Positions 41,936 through 50,648 of a stretch of 64,000 bases of DNA are shown here, piece after piece. The notes beneath the pieces were generated by a model. The model was not told the origin of the DNA and made no database searches. It saw only the letters and a program-made list of their open reading frames with translations. The DNA is from Butyrivibrio sp. AE3004. Its GTDB lineage: Bacteria; Bacillota; Clostridia; Lachnospirales; Lachnospiraceae. How positions within the stretch are numbered: position 1 is the stretch's first letter; each line of letters starts with the position of its first letter. The position numbers were made by a program, and so were the translations under genes. The DNA lies in contig NZ_JNLQ01000002.1 in NCBI RefSeq assembly GCF_000703165.1, positions 1,674,001 through 1,738,000 on the forward strand, written 5' to 3'.

Positions 41936-44420
41936 AATCAATTACCTCTTCTTTAATATTGAATTCTATTTCTTTTCTGATTAACTCACCCTGTGCATCA
42001 AGCTCAATTATAAGTTTCCCTTGTCTGCCCTGTCCTTTTTTCGTCTTTACGTATGTCCCCGCCATACCTCCTCTGACCGGAACCGTTTCAGGTCCGATTA
42101 TATCTATGGCACCTTCAGCTTTAAGCCTTACAGGTTCCGCAAAGAAAGGAAGAATATTACCGTTCTGATCTGAAACTTTAAATCTGACTGAAGCTACATC
42201 ATATGTTTTTCCTTCTATCAGCTCCGTATGGCTAACAAGCGTATCCAAACAGATAGTATTAACGGTTTCTTTAATAAGTGTTTTAACTACCTCTCCGTTT
42301 TTTACAGCCTCAAACTTAAATGATGTTGCTTCACCACCCCAATCTCCAATGTATTTCTGGTAAAGGTCGACAATGTCTTTTACAGACATACGGTGAACAA
42401 GCATCATCCTTGCACCTGTTATCTTATCCCTGATTCCCAGTTCACCCATTCCATATCTTGCTGCTGTATTAAGTGCATGTTTAACTTTATCGGCAAATTC
42501 CGTTGAAAATTTTTCATTTTCATAAAGCAGATTTCCTATAAAGTCATCAACCAGAATGGGACCGTGTGCTATGTTTTTATATGGTGAATCAGCAGTGTGA
42601 AACTCTTTTATAAAGACATCATTTTTATACATTCTCACAGAATCGGCATTTGTATAAAGCCATATGTCTCCTCTTATACATTCAGGATGTTCACCTATGT
42701 CCATTGAGGATGAAAGCTCAAGAACATGTTTTTCATCTCCCTGCATTTCATATGCTTTTGCTGCAAGCTTTGGATTTCTGAACATATCCATCACACCGTG
42801 ATAGCATATCCTGTCTCCTGAGCCAAAGTCCTTATGCGTGTTGTAATCAAACATACACCATCCAAAGCCGCCTGCTATATCGCCTTCACCGGCAATTGCA
42901 TCCATTACCCGAATGTGTCTCATTGTATGTTCCACTCTGGTATCTTCAGGGTCAAAAGACTTTGTCGGATACATGTGACCGTTATATTCAGTAACCATAT
43001 ATGGTTTCTTCATATCCGGAGTAGCATCTTTTTTCTTTATGCATCCCGGCGTTTTGCCGTTATGTGAAAAATCATTAAGCGTATATACATCTTCGAGGAG
43101 ATTCATTTTTGTTGATGCTCTCACGCCACCTGTCACTCTGGAGGGGTCTAGCTCATGTGCCACAGCATTGGTTTTAGTATAAAACGCGTCATCATCTGCT
43201 GATTCATTTATTCTGACTCCCCAGATAAAAATGGATGGATGATTTCTATATTGTGTAATCATTTCCTTCTCATTTATAACAGCCTGTTTTTTCCACTCTT
43301 CATCACCTATATGCTGCCATCCCGGAAATTCCATAAACACCAACATCCCAAGTCTGTCACATTCATTAATAAACTCATGAGATTGCGGATAATGTGACGT
43401 TCTTACAGCATTCAAACACAGTTCTTCTTTTAATATTTTTGCATCATAAGCCTGCATGGATCCTGGCATTGCGTATCCGACATAAGGATATGACTGATGG
43501 CGGTTCAAACCTCGAATTATCAGTTTTCTTCCGTTAAGATAAAAACCATCAGCTTTAAAGGATGCATTTCTAAAGCCAAACGGAACCTTAACTTCATCAA
43601 GTAATTTGCCATCCCTGTGTATAGAAACAATAAATTCATATAGAGCCGGATTATTTATATCCCACAAAACAACAGGTAATGTGTGAAAACCAAAACTAAT
43701 ATCCGTATTTTCACTGGAGCTATTAAGCACCACAGCCTCTGCATATTCATCATTTACACATTCGGGAAGTTTTCCTGCAATTCTCCTTAGAGATTTTGAA
43801 ACAGTACACCCTAAAGTATTACCACCGAGTTTTATCTTTGCATGAAGAAATGCCCCAATTGCTTTGGGCGATACTTTTTTCTCTTCAAGTCCGGGTTCAT
43901 ATACTTCAGGCACATCGGTATATACAAATACATCCGATACGTATGTTTTATCTGTTATTTGCAGATAGACCTCTCTGTAAATCCCTCCGTAGGTCATATA
44001 ATCTATAACAAAACCAAAAGGAGGAACGTTAAGTGTTTCCCTGCTATCAAGCTTCACAGCAATGATATTTGGCTTGTCATAAAGAATTTTCTCAGTAATA
44101 TCGAATTCAAAAGCAGTATATCCACAAGAATGAACTCCCAGTTGTACGCCGTTAAAATATACTGTTGCCTCGTGAGCTGCTCCTTCGAAATGTAGGACAA
44201 TCCTCTTTCCATCCCAGCTCTTATCGGCTATAAATTCTTTTCTGTAGCCACTAAGCATTTGATAAATTTTGTCATCGAAATAGTTAAACGGAGTTTCCTT
44301 TACAGTATGAGGAATTCTGACGTTCAAAAGCTCATCACTTTTATAGTCTGAAGAAATCATTTCTTCATCGAATTCGTTTTTAAAATACCAATTATCGTTT
44401 AAATATATATTTTTTCTCAT
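41928..44420 (-). CDS. glycoside hydrolase family 2 enzyme (beta-galactosidase/glucuronidase type)
   Basis: An 830-residue cytoplasmic enzyme without a signal peptide. Jelly-roll N domain at ~1-170 (RIPHTVKETPFNYFDD, FEGAAHEATVYFNG), Ig-like domain, then the TIM barrel with GLNRHQSYPYVG, LNAVRTSHYPQS, the acid/base Glu in FIWGVRINES and a likely nucleophile Glu in MVTEYNGH. The usual NE context of the acid/base is kept. ATG 44420 follows AGGA by seven bases; a 20-residue in-frame extension to 44480 has only a weak ribosome site. It starts the operon with the GT-like and symporter genes. Substrate is not determined. Confidence 0.88.
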   Translation of the reverse strand: MRKNIYLNDNWYFKNEFDEEMISSDYKSDELLNVRIPHTVKETPFNYFDDKIYQMLSGYRKEFIADKSWDGKRIVLHFEGAAHEATVYFNGVQLGVHSCGYTAFEFDITEKILYDKPNIIAVKLDSRETLNVPPFGFVIDYMTYGGIYREVYLQITDKTYVSDVFVYTDVPEVYEPGLEEKKVSPKAIGAFLHAKIKLGGNTLGCTVSKSLRRIAGKLPECVNDEYAEAVVLNSSSENTDISFGFHTLPVVLWDINNPALYEFIVSIHRDGKLLDEVKVPFGFRNASFKADGFYLNGRKLIIRGLNRHQSYPYVGYAMPGSMQAYDAKILKEELCLNAVRTSHYPQSHEFINECDRLGMLVFMEFPGWQHIGDEEWKKQAVINEKEMITQYRNHPSIFIWGVRINESADDDAFYTKTNAVAHELDPSRVTGGVRASTKMNLLEDVYTLNDFSHNGKTPGCIKKKDATPDMKKPYMVTEYNGHMYPTKSFDPEDTRVEHTMRHIRVMDAIAGEGDIAGGFGWCMFDYNTHKDFGSGDRICYHGVMDMFRNPKLAAKAYEMQGDEKHVLELSSSMDIGEHPECIRGDIWLYTNADSVRMYKNDVFIKEFHTADSPYKNIAHGPILVDDFIGNLLYENEKFSTEFADKVKHALNTAARYGMGELGIRDKITGARMMLVHRMSVKDIVDLYQKYIGDWGGEATSFKFEAVKNGEVVKTLIKETVNTICLDTLVSHTELIEGKTYDVASVRFKVSDQNGNILPFFAEPVRLKAEGAIDIIGPETVPVRGGMAGTYVKTKKGQGRQGKLIIELDAQGELIRKEIEFNIKEEVIDYV

Positions 44421-44553
44421 CAGGTAGTCCTTTGCAATCTCGGAAACGTCACTTGTTGTTTTACGTTTCCGTATAATCATAATAACACTACCTTAAAAAT
44501 GTAACAAGAAACGAAGTGCTCAAATTTCGTTTCCTTGTTTTGTGCAAAAACAC

Positions 44554-44595
44554 AAAAAACCTGATACCCAAACATCAACTGTCTGGATATCAGGT
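44554..44595 (-). terminator. intrinsic terminator of tRNA-Leu
   Basis: Downstream of the tRNA on the minus strand, ACCTGATA(T)CC pairs with GG(G)TATCAGGT around a GAC/GTT-containing top, followed by TTTTTT. Clear Rho-independent form. Confidence 0.8.
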
Positions 44596-44604
44596 ATATA
44601 ATAG

Positions 44605-44687
44605 TGCCGGTGGTGGGACTTGAACCCACACGCCCGTGAGGACAACAGATTTTGAGTCTGCATCGTCTGCCATTCCGACACACCGGC
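44605..44687 (-). tRNA. tRNA-Leu (CAA)
   Basis: The 83-base class II tRNA reads 5'-GCCGGTG on the minus strand and ends CACCGGC plus discriminator A. The anticodon loop CTCAAAA sits in stem GCAGA/TCTGT-like arms, giving anticodon CAA. A long variable arm follows, and the T arm contains GTTCAAGTC. CCA is not encoded. It stands alone, with its own promoter and terminator. Confidence 0.95.
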
Positions 44688-44714
44688 TTACCGCCAAAAA
44701 TAAGCGACTCAAAT

Positions 44715-44743
44715 ATGTTAACACATCAAATGTGTATATTCAA
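44715..44743 (-). promoter_or_regulatory. likely tRNA-Leu promoter
   Basis: On the minus strand TTGAAT (44738-44743) and TAACAT (44715-44720) are separated by 17 bases, about 28 bases upstream of the tRNA 5' end. Both hexamers deviate from consensus, so this is moderate support. Confidence 0.45.
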
Positions 44744-44787
44744 GCACAAAAAAATTATTGTCACAAAATTCGCAAAAACATCCCTCT

Positions 44788-45069
44788 TTAGCCATCCCAT
44801 TCCTCGAAATCGCACTCATCAAATTCTTTTCTTGCTGCATGCTTTCCAAGAAGATAAAAAACACCTGCAATAATAAGCACCCCTGCAAAAACAGAAACAC
44901 CAAGAATTATCATGTTCTTTTTATTATTCTCAAGATTATTGAATTTGTCCTCTACTACAGAAAGCAGACTCTTTGCTCTGTTCTGTGTAAACTCAAGTAC
45001 GTTTTCAGCACTTTTTCTAAGCTCTTCAACATCAATATCCTTAAATGTATCATCAAAAAAACAGCTCAT
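44788..45069 (-). CDS. small single-pass membrane protein (93 aa)
   Basis: Not recognised. The N-terminal half is a charged helix (DVEELRKSAENVLEFTQNRA) likely to be a short coiled coil. One membrane helix spans about residues 53-74 (MIILGVSVFAGVLIIAGVFYLL), and the tail is acidic (EFDECDFEEWDG). A GGGGG-type ribosome site precedes the ATG. The layout resembles YtxH/DUF-type small membrane proteins. It is 24 bp after the alpha/beta hydrolase and may share its transcript. Confidence 0.65.
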   Translation of the reverse strand: MSCFFDDTFKDIDVEELRKSAENVLEFTQNRAKSLLSVVEDKFNNLENNKKNMIILGVSVFAGVLIIAGVFYLLGKHAARKEFDECDFEEWDG

Positions 45070-45093
45070 AGTAATCCCCCTTTAACTGAATTC

Positions 45094-45843
45094 TCAGTCA
45101 ATATTCTCATGTATAAATGATATCATTTCTTTGCCTGCTTTAACAACCTCTTTACCATAAAAAACATGCCCCGCATCCGTTATTTGAATAATTTTTGCCG
45201 CAGGAAATTTTTTTCGTGCATTGATGCTATATGATAACGGGACCACCTGATCAATATTCCCATGAAGAATCAGAACATTGCCATGATATTTACCCATACA
45301 GTCATCAATATCAAGAGAAAATGCATCTTCATAGTATTTCCTTCCTACAGGAAGTCCAAATACAGTTGACGTATCTTCTATCATTTCTCGTTCAGGATAG
45401 CGTCTTTTCGCATCATCAAAAAGAGTATATGCCGGATAAAGAAGTACCATTGCTCTTATTTCTTTCGGAGTTTGCGCTGCTGCTATAGTAGATGCAACAC
45501 CACCCTGGCTCTCCCCCATCAGAAAGATATTTTTTCTGTCAGCAAACGGAGCCTTCCTGATGTTCTCCACAACAGCTTCTATGTCTTCACTTTCCGTAAG
45601 AACAGACATTTCGGTCATCTTACCATCACTTTTAGAAGAAAGACCTCCGCCGCAAAAGTCAAAAATGTAGCAGCCAAGTCCTTCCCTTACCAGCATTTCA
45701 GCATATGGTCTTGTTCCTTCCCGGCTTCCCCCAAAGCCATGTGCCATAATTACTATGGGATATCTCCCTTTAGAATCATCCGGCAAATAGATTTCCCCAG
45801 AAATGTGATACCCGTCTCGCTCCACAATATATGTCTTTTGCAT
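45094..45843 (-). CDS. alpha/beta hydrolase
   Basis: A 249-residue cytoplasmic serine hydrolase. Oxyanion-site strand PIVIMAHGFGG, nucleophile elbow GESQGG (Ser), acid Asp in HGNIDQVVPL and His in DAGHVF are all present. Similar to acyl esterases and dienelactone-hydrolase-like proteins such as cinnamoyl or feruloyl esterases of rumen bacteria. ATG 45843 has GAGG five bases upstream; the longer frame to 45915 adds a hydrophobic N terminus without a ribosome site. The natural substrate is unknown. Confidence 0.88.
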   Translation of the reverse strand: MQKTYIVERDGYHISGEIYLPDDSKGRYPIVIMAHGFGGSREGTRPYAEMLVREGLGCYIFDFCGGGLSSKSDGKMTEMSVLTESEDIEAVVENIRKAPFADRKNIFLMGESQGGVASTIAAAQTPKEIRAMVLLYPAYTLFDDAKRRYPEREMIEDTSTVFGLPVGRKYYEDAFSLDIDDCMGKYHGNVLILHGNIDQVVPLSYSINARKKFPAAKIIQITDAGHVFYGKEVVKAGKEMISFIHENID

Positions 45844-45982
45844 ACTTGCCTCACATATAATACAGAACCACACAATTCCGATAATAATTGTATCAAAATT
45901 ACATTTAATTAACAAGTTTTGGACTATGTATAAACGGTTAAAAAAACATAAAAATAATATTCATTTTTTCGAAAGAAATCTG

Positions 45983-46010
45983 TTGCATTAATTCAAAAAT
46001 ATAATACAAT
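45983..46010 (+). promoter_or_regulatory. promoter of the 66-residue gene
   Basis: TTGCAT (45983-45988), 16-base spacer, TACAAT (46005-46010), placing the start of transcription near 46017, at the base of the leader hairpin. Confidence 0.55.
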
Positions 46011-46018
46011 ATATAGTA

Positions 46019-46076
46019 GTTGAGGAGAGATTTTCTCAACAAAATGTATATGATAAACCTAGTTTATTGGTTTTTT
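46019..46076 (+). promoter_or_regulatory. structured leader with attenuator-like hairpin
   Basis: The leader begins with GTTGAG/CTCAAC (46019-46040) and then has ATAAAC-CTA-GTTTAT (46053-46067) followed by TGG and six T residues, a small terminator-like element 20 bases before the start codon. It could attenuate transcription of the short gene. Confidence 0.4.
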
Positions 46077-46095
46077 TAGTTTATTGGGGGTTATT

Positions 46096-46296
46096 ATGAC
46101 TACTACTTTTGCGAATGATTGCACTACTGATTTACAGAATGATAATATCATTGATTATACATTAATCAGACATATGCTTCGTTCCATCGGGAACAATCAT
46201 TGGTCAGTATCTAAGGCAATGGATGAATACGATGTTCCTACAGAACAACGTGACATGTATATGGAGACTATCGCTGACAAGTTTTTTGTAAGCTGA
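46096..46296 (+). CDS. hypothetical 66-residue protein
   Basis: Not recognised. ATG 46096 is preceded by GGGGG with a five-base spacer; an in-frame TTG at 46084 is the only longer start and is less likely. The protein is acidic, soluble and helical (IIDYTLIRHMLRSIGNNHWS, VSKAMDEYDVPTEQRDMYME). The second half could form a helix-turn-helix but is too short to call. It has its own promoter, structured leader and strong terminator, so it is a dedicated single-gene unit on the strand opposite its neighbours. Confidence 0.65.
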   Translation: MTTTFANDCTTDLQNDNIIDYTLIRHMLRSIGNNHWSVSKAMDEYDVPTEQRDMYMETIADKFFVS

Positions 46297-46334
46297 TAAA
46301 AAATACAGAATTTTAGGTCCCTACTTCATAAAAG

Positions 46335-46380
46335 CAAAGCGGATATTTACATTTGTGAATATCCGCTTTGTTTTTATTTT
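46335..46380 (+). terminator. intrinsic terminator after the 66-residue gene
   Basis: CAAAGCGGATATT and AATATCCGCTTTG form a perfect 13-bp stem with a 10-base loop, followed by TTTTTATTTT on the plus strand. It may also end minus-strand transcription from the transglutaminase gene. Confidence 0.85.
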
Positions 46381-46389
46381 ATATATCTC

Positions 46390-47925
46390 TTATTTAACCG
46401 TAACTGTACAAGTTGCTTTCTTCTTACCATCCTTCGTCATAACAGTAATCTTGCATTTTCCTTTTCCTTTTGCTTTCACAACGCCCTTTTTCGTAATCTT
46501 AGCAATCTTACCATTACTGCTCTTCCATACAAGTTCAGTATTTTCAGCTGTATCAGGACTTATAGTAACCTTAAGTTGAAATTTCTTTCCTTTTTCCAAT
46601 TTTATTTTCTTTTTATTAAGCTTTAATGATTTTACCTCAGCTGACTTTCCAGTAACGGTCACATAGCATGTAGATTTAAATTTACTGTCCTGAGAGGAAA
46701 CTGTAATTTGACAGGTTCCTGCAGCTATTCCTTTCACTTTGCCGTTTGAGCTAACAGTTGCGACCGAACTGTTACTACTTTTCCAGACCAAAGTAGATTC
46801 TGCTTTTGCCGGAACAACCTTTGCATTCAGGCTGGAGCTTTCTCCTGCTTTTATTGTCAGTTTATCCTTATTTATCGCTAACGATTTTATCGGAATGTAC
46901 GAACCAACTTTTCCAGTATTATAGCTGGTTGAACTCATGGGATAAGCCGAATAAAAGCTGCTGCTTGCATATTGTGTCCATCGCTTATGATCATCAAACT
47001 CATTATCACACTTCATAAAATATGAATATTTTTCCGATACTTTTCCGGCATCCCAGGTAGCATCAATATTGTAATAATAGCTTCCAACCCTCACTATATT
47101 CCATCCATGACCGCCACTTTTTGTATCTCCGGCAATAAGTCTGCAGCTTACACCCGAGTCATTTAAAAGTCTGTAAATAAGCAACGCGTATCCCTGGCAA
47201 ACTGCAGAATTATTTATTGCAGCTGAATAGCAGGTGTATTTTAACATCGAAGATCCATAATCATATTTGACGTTTTTACACATATATTCATACACAGCCA
47301 ATATTTTTTCATATTCATTCTTCTGAGCAAGTCCAAGACTGGAGGATATTTGCTTTACCTTGGCATTTACCGACTGTTCCTGTTCCGGGGTTGTATAATA
47401 AGTCATAAAATAAGTGAATGTCCCGATTGTTTTACCATCCTTCTTGTCATAGGCTACCTGCATACCCATGCCGCTATAGCCCCATTTTAAGTAATCGCCT
47501 TCGTCACCTTTTCCGGTGTGTTCCATAGCGATATCAAATGCATTATCCTGCAATGTAATCAATGAAGATCCGTCATATCCCGTTCCGTCCAGGGAAAAAT
47601 TAACGATAATATTTTTATCCTGTCGTTTTAACCCTTCTCTTATTGCGGTTATTATTTCATCAGTAGAGGTTGCTTTGTTATTATCAGCAAGTAAAGACTT
47701 TATAGATACCTGTGTTTCCTTGCCATGATACAGATCGGAAACATCAACCACATCCGCATATAAGGGATTTACTCTGTATATAATCTGAGTAGTAGGCAAA
47801 TAATCATTTTCATTATTTTCAGCTTTGGAAATAAATGCTCCGGAACCGGAAAAGCTCACAAAAAGAATAGCTATTAAAACAATAGCTGTAATTCTAAGTT
47901 TTACCCCCATAATCTTATGCCTCAT
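46390..47925 (-). CDS. secreted transglutaminase-like protein with two Big2 domains
   Basis: A 511-residue protein with an N-terminal signal segment (residues 9-34). The transglutaminase-like core at ~200-295 has the full triad Cys243 (SAVCQGYA), His273 (GHGWN) and Asp288 (NIDATWD). Two bacterial Ig-like Big2 repeats at ~345-430 and 432-511 share WKSSN...G.V.G.A.G...ITV. No LPXTG is seen; Big2 domains may bind the wall. Such proteins may act as proteases or cross-linkers outside the cell. Its ribosome site GAGGG is buried in an upstream hairpin. Confidence 0.88.
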   Translation of the reverse strand: MRHKIMGVKLRITAIVLIAILFVSFSGSGAFISKAENNENDYLPTTQIIYRVNPLYADVVDVSDLYHGKETQVSIKSLLADNNKATSTDEIITAIREGLKRQDKNIIVNFSLDGTGYDGSSLITLQDNAFDIAMEHTGKGDEGDYLKWGYSGMGMQVAYDKKDGKTIGTFTYFMTYYTTPEQEQSVNAKVKQISSSLGLAQKNEYEKILAVYEYMCKNVKYDYGSSMLKYTCYSAAINNSAVCQGYALLIYRLLNDSGVSCRLIAGDTKSGGHGWNIVRVGSYYYNIDATWDAGKVSEKYSYFMKCDNEFDDHKRWTQYASSSFYSAYPMSSTSYNTGKVGSYIPIKSLAINKDKLTIKAGESSSLNAKVVPAKAESTLVWKSSNSSVATVSSNGKVKGIAAGTCQITVSSQDSKFKSTCYVTVTGKSAEVKSLKLNKKKIKLEKGKKFQLKVTISPDTAENTELVWKSSNGKIAKITKKGVVKAKGKGKCKITVMTKDGKKKATCTVTVK

Positions 47926-47931
47926 AAGAAA

Positions 47932-47963
47932 ACCCTCAATAACAAAAAACAGTTACTGAGGGT
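47932..47963 (-). terminator. hairpin that overlaps the ribosome site of the transglutaminase gene
   Basis: On the minus strand ACCCTCAGTAAC pairs with GTTATTGAGGGT (one mismatch), followed by TTTCTT and the ATG. It can serve as the terminator of the upstream pyrophosphatase gene, but its 3' arm also contains the GAGGG Shine-Dalgarno. A TATAAT lies immediately upstream (47968-47973 region). Confidence 0.55.
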
Positions 47964-48008
47964 ATTATACCATATTTTTTGATTTTTAACATGATGACCT
48001 TTAGTTCA

Positions 48009-49658
48009 TCACTGTTGTAATGCTTCAACTATCGTAGGAAGAAGCTGCTTTTTTCTGGAAACGACACCTTTTAGAAGTGCAATATTATCGCTTCCCGCAG
48101 CTACATGAAAGCCTGCATCTATAATGCTTTCAGCTTTATTACCTTCGAACGCTACAATTGAAGATTCGGAAAGAATATTTGTCATCATAAAGAAGATCAT
48201 GTCCAGGCCATCACTTACCAACATATCTTTAAGCTCAGGCAATACCCTTTCTTTTATCTCTGCAAGCTCTTCAGCACTCATGGAATTCACCTGCCCGATA
48301 CCTATCGTCTTATCTTCTACAGTGAACTTCTTAAAATCCTGATGAACTATTTGTCTTGGTGTTTTACTTCCCATATTTGAACCTGCACGGAACATCTCTC
48401 TTGCAAATTCCTCGACATCAATTTCAGCGATCTTGGCAAGTTCATTACCTGCTTTCTTATCAATCTCGGTGCATGTAGGTGACCTGTACATTAAAGTATC
48501 CGAAATGATAGCGGAAAGCATCAATGATGCTGTTGTTTTATCTACCTCTACGCCCATTTCCTTGTATATCGAATAAATAATAGTACACGAAGATCCAAGC
48601 GGCTGATTTCTGAAAAATACCGGATTAGCGGTTTCAATGGATGAGCCAAGTCTATGATGGTCAATAATTTCAAGAATTTCTGCTGAATCAGCTCCGTCAA
48701 CAGTCTGGCTCTTCTCATTGTGATCAACAAGAATAAGCTTCTTTTTCATTGCACCCAGCAAATTACGACGTGAAATCATGCCCACATAATTGTCATCCTC
48801 ATCCAGAACAGGAAAATACCTGTGTCTTACCTGTGCCATGGTCTGCTGTATATCTTCTATAAAATCCTCAGTGTGAAATGTTATAAGCTTTTCACGTTTC
48901 ATTATTGAACCGACCGGTGCGCTCTCATTAATAAGTCTTGCCACAGTAAAGGTATCATAAGGTGTTGTTATTATCCTGCAGCCTCTCTCCTCAGCAAGTT
49001 TTTTGATCGTGTTTGTCACCTTTGCATCAATACACACAACAATACAGGCAGCCTGATTCTCTATAGCAACTAGCTGTGTCTCATATCTGTTACCGCAAAT
49101 AACAATATCGCCGGGTTTGATGACCTCTTCCATTATTTCAGGTGATGCTGTTGCTATAAGGACTTTGCCGGATGTAATCTGCTCTGACATGTCTCCGACA
49201 AGCATCGCTCCATCAAGTGTATCCACTATATTGCCATAATATGTTTTTGTCTCGGAAAGTATGGTTGCATCATGAACATCCATACATGTCTCCATGATAT
49301 CATTGGTCGTTATAAGGCCGGTAAGTTTCCCATTATTTGTGACGCAAAGAGTAACAACATTTTCGTCTTTCATTCTCTCCCATGCGCGCTTTAGAGATAT
49401 ATGATCATCGTCAGCATACAGATCTCTTATCTCCATATCACAAACCTGCGTTCTGACATCCTTGGTATATCCCGGGGCCTGTATTCCAAAACGGTTTAAA
49501 ACAAACTGTGTTTCCTCATTTATATGTCCGCATCTTCTTGCTTCATAAGCCTCTTCGCCGGCAATCTTGTTCTTAAGATTTGCATAGCAAATAGCTGCGC
49601 ATATAGAATCGGTATCGGGGTTTTTATGTCCAATTACATATATTGGTCTCTTCTTCAT
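48009..49658 (-). CDS. manganese-dependent inorganic pyrophosphatase with CBS and DRTGG domains
   Basis: A 549-residue family II pyrophosphatase hydrolysing PPi to phosphate. The DHH domain starts with VIGHKNPDTDSICAA (metal ligands His/Asp), is interrupted by two CBS domains and a DRTGG-like domain at ~70-310, then resumes with LVDHNEKSQ, IIDHHRLGSS and DHHA2. The C-terminal substrate motif includes GSNMGSKTPRQ. CBS-DRTGG forms are regulated by adenine nucleotides, including diadenosine polyphosphates, in clostridial homologues. Stands as a single gene. Confidence 0.93.
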   Translation of the reverse strand: MKKRPIYVIGHKNPDTDSICAAICYANLKNKIAGEEAYEARRCGHINEETQFVLNRFGIQAPGYTKDVRTQVCDMEIRDLYADDDHISLKRAWERMKDENVVTLCVTNNGKLTGLITTNDIMETCMDVHDATILSETKTYYGNIVDTLDGAMLVGDMSEQITSGKVLIATASPEIMEEVIKPGDIVICGNRYETQLVAIENQAACIVVCIDAKVTNTIKKLAEERGCRIITTPYDTFTVARLINESAPVGSIMKREKLITFHTEDFIEDIQQTMAQVRHRYFPVLDEDDNYVGMISRRNLLGAMKKKLILVDHNEKSQTVDGADSAEILEIIDHHRLGSSIETANPVFFRNQPLGSSCTIIYSIYKEMGVEVDKTTASLMLSAIISDTLMYRSPTCTEIDKKAGNELAKIAEIDVEEFAREMFRAGSNMGSKTPRQIVHQDFKKFTVEDKTIGIGQVNSMSAEELAEIKERVLPELKDMLVSDGLDMIFFMMTNILSESSIVAFEGNKAESIIDAGFHVAAGSDNIALLKGVVSRKKQLLPTIVEALQQ

Positions 49659-49690
49659 AAACCTCTCCTGTGTTTTGTATTCTAATAATC

Positions 49691-49724
49691 AAAATAAGAA
49701 CAGTAAAATTACTGTTCTTATTTT
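49691..49724. terminator. bidirectional-looking hairpin terminator
   Basis: AAAATAAGAACAGT and ACTGTTCTTATTTT are a perfect 14-bp inverted repeat. It follows the secreted protein gene on the minus strand and ends in a T tract there. Confidence 0.8.
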
Positions 49725-49740
49725 AACTCATTTTATGAAT

Positions 49741-50526
49741 TTATTTTACCTTTTTTACACGAATCTGGTAAGGGCAAGTTTTAAGACTTGAACCACTTAA
49801 TTTGATGTAGTACTTCTTACCCTTCTTAAGCTTGATCTTTGTTGTTTTTTTCCAACCGTCACCTGATGAAATAAGTTGATAATTCTTACTGTCTTCTTTA
49901 TTCTTCGTTTTATATCCGGCAGCAGTAAAAGTACACCAGTTATCTGTTTCGGTATTAACAACTTCAAATTTGTATTTACCTGTCTTTGGTGCTTTAAAAA
50001 CAAACCAGTCTACATCATCATCCGCCAGATTAAGTATACCTGTATAGGTATTTTTAAGACCGATAACATTAGCTGTCGATGCGGAATTATTATTTTCTTT
50101 TTCTATGTTAGCGGTTTCAGTGCCGATAACCCTGAATGCTACAGTATATTGCTTATCCTTGTAGCCCCCTTCCAAAGAAATCGTAGCTTCCTGACCTGGC
50201 TTAAAAACAAGCTTATCAGAATACTGTTTTCCATTGTTCGGAAACAAAAAGCCATACCAATATTGACGATAATCAACAAGAAGTTTTACTTCTACATCAT
50301 CATAATTTGAAGTTTCGTTTATAAGCACTGCCTCTACCTGTGTAATACTATCTTTTGGCGTTGTAAATGTGTACTCATGCTTATTACCATCAATTGTTAC
50401 ATTGTAAATACGGTTAACATCAATTGCTGTTGCTGCCTTTACCTCAATTTTGGAAATAGCTGTTAAAGCTAAAGCCATCATTGCTGCAAAAATTATCCCC
50501 CTAAGTCTTCCTTTTACTTTTTCCAT
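49741..50526 (-). CDS. secreted PPC-like domain protein
   Basis: A 261-residue secreted protein with a signal peptide ending near AKA at residues 28-32. Two beta-sandwich domains follow. The second (ENNNSASTANVIGLKNTYTG, DDDVDWFVFKAPKTGKYKFEV) matches the bacterial pre-peptidase C-terminal fold. The tail is strongly Lys-rich (KIKLKKGKKYYIKLSG). No enzyme domain or anchor is seen; an adhesive or matrix role is possible. Single gene with its own terminator. Confidence 0.75.
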   Translation of the reverse strand: MEKVKGRLRGIIFAAMMALALTAISKIEVKAATAIDVNRIYNVTIDGNKHEYTFTTPKDSITQVEAVLINETSNYDDVEVKLLVDYRQYWYGFLFPNNGKQYSDKLVFKPGQEATISLEGGYKDKQYTVAFRVIGTETANIEKENNNSASTANVIGLKNTYTGILNLADDDVDWFVFKAPKTGKYKFEVVNTETDNWCTFTAAGYKTKNKEDSKNYQLISSGDGWKKTTKIKLKKGKKYYIKLSGSSLKTCPYQIRVKKVK

Positions 50527-50648
50527 ACGATTCCTCTTTTTTTGTTTATTATTCTGTTCAATTAAATATATTCCCTCTTTTTAACACAGAACGAAAATAA
50601 TTTTAACACTTTATCGTCAATCCAACAAGAAAAAAAGTATAAAAAACA

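Noticed and set aside
44421..44480. Twenty-residue N-terminal extension of the GH2 enzyme, vaguely like a LacI helix-turn-helix start
   Set aside because: Too short and the internal ATG has a better ribosome site; similarity to LacI is most likely chance.
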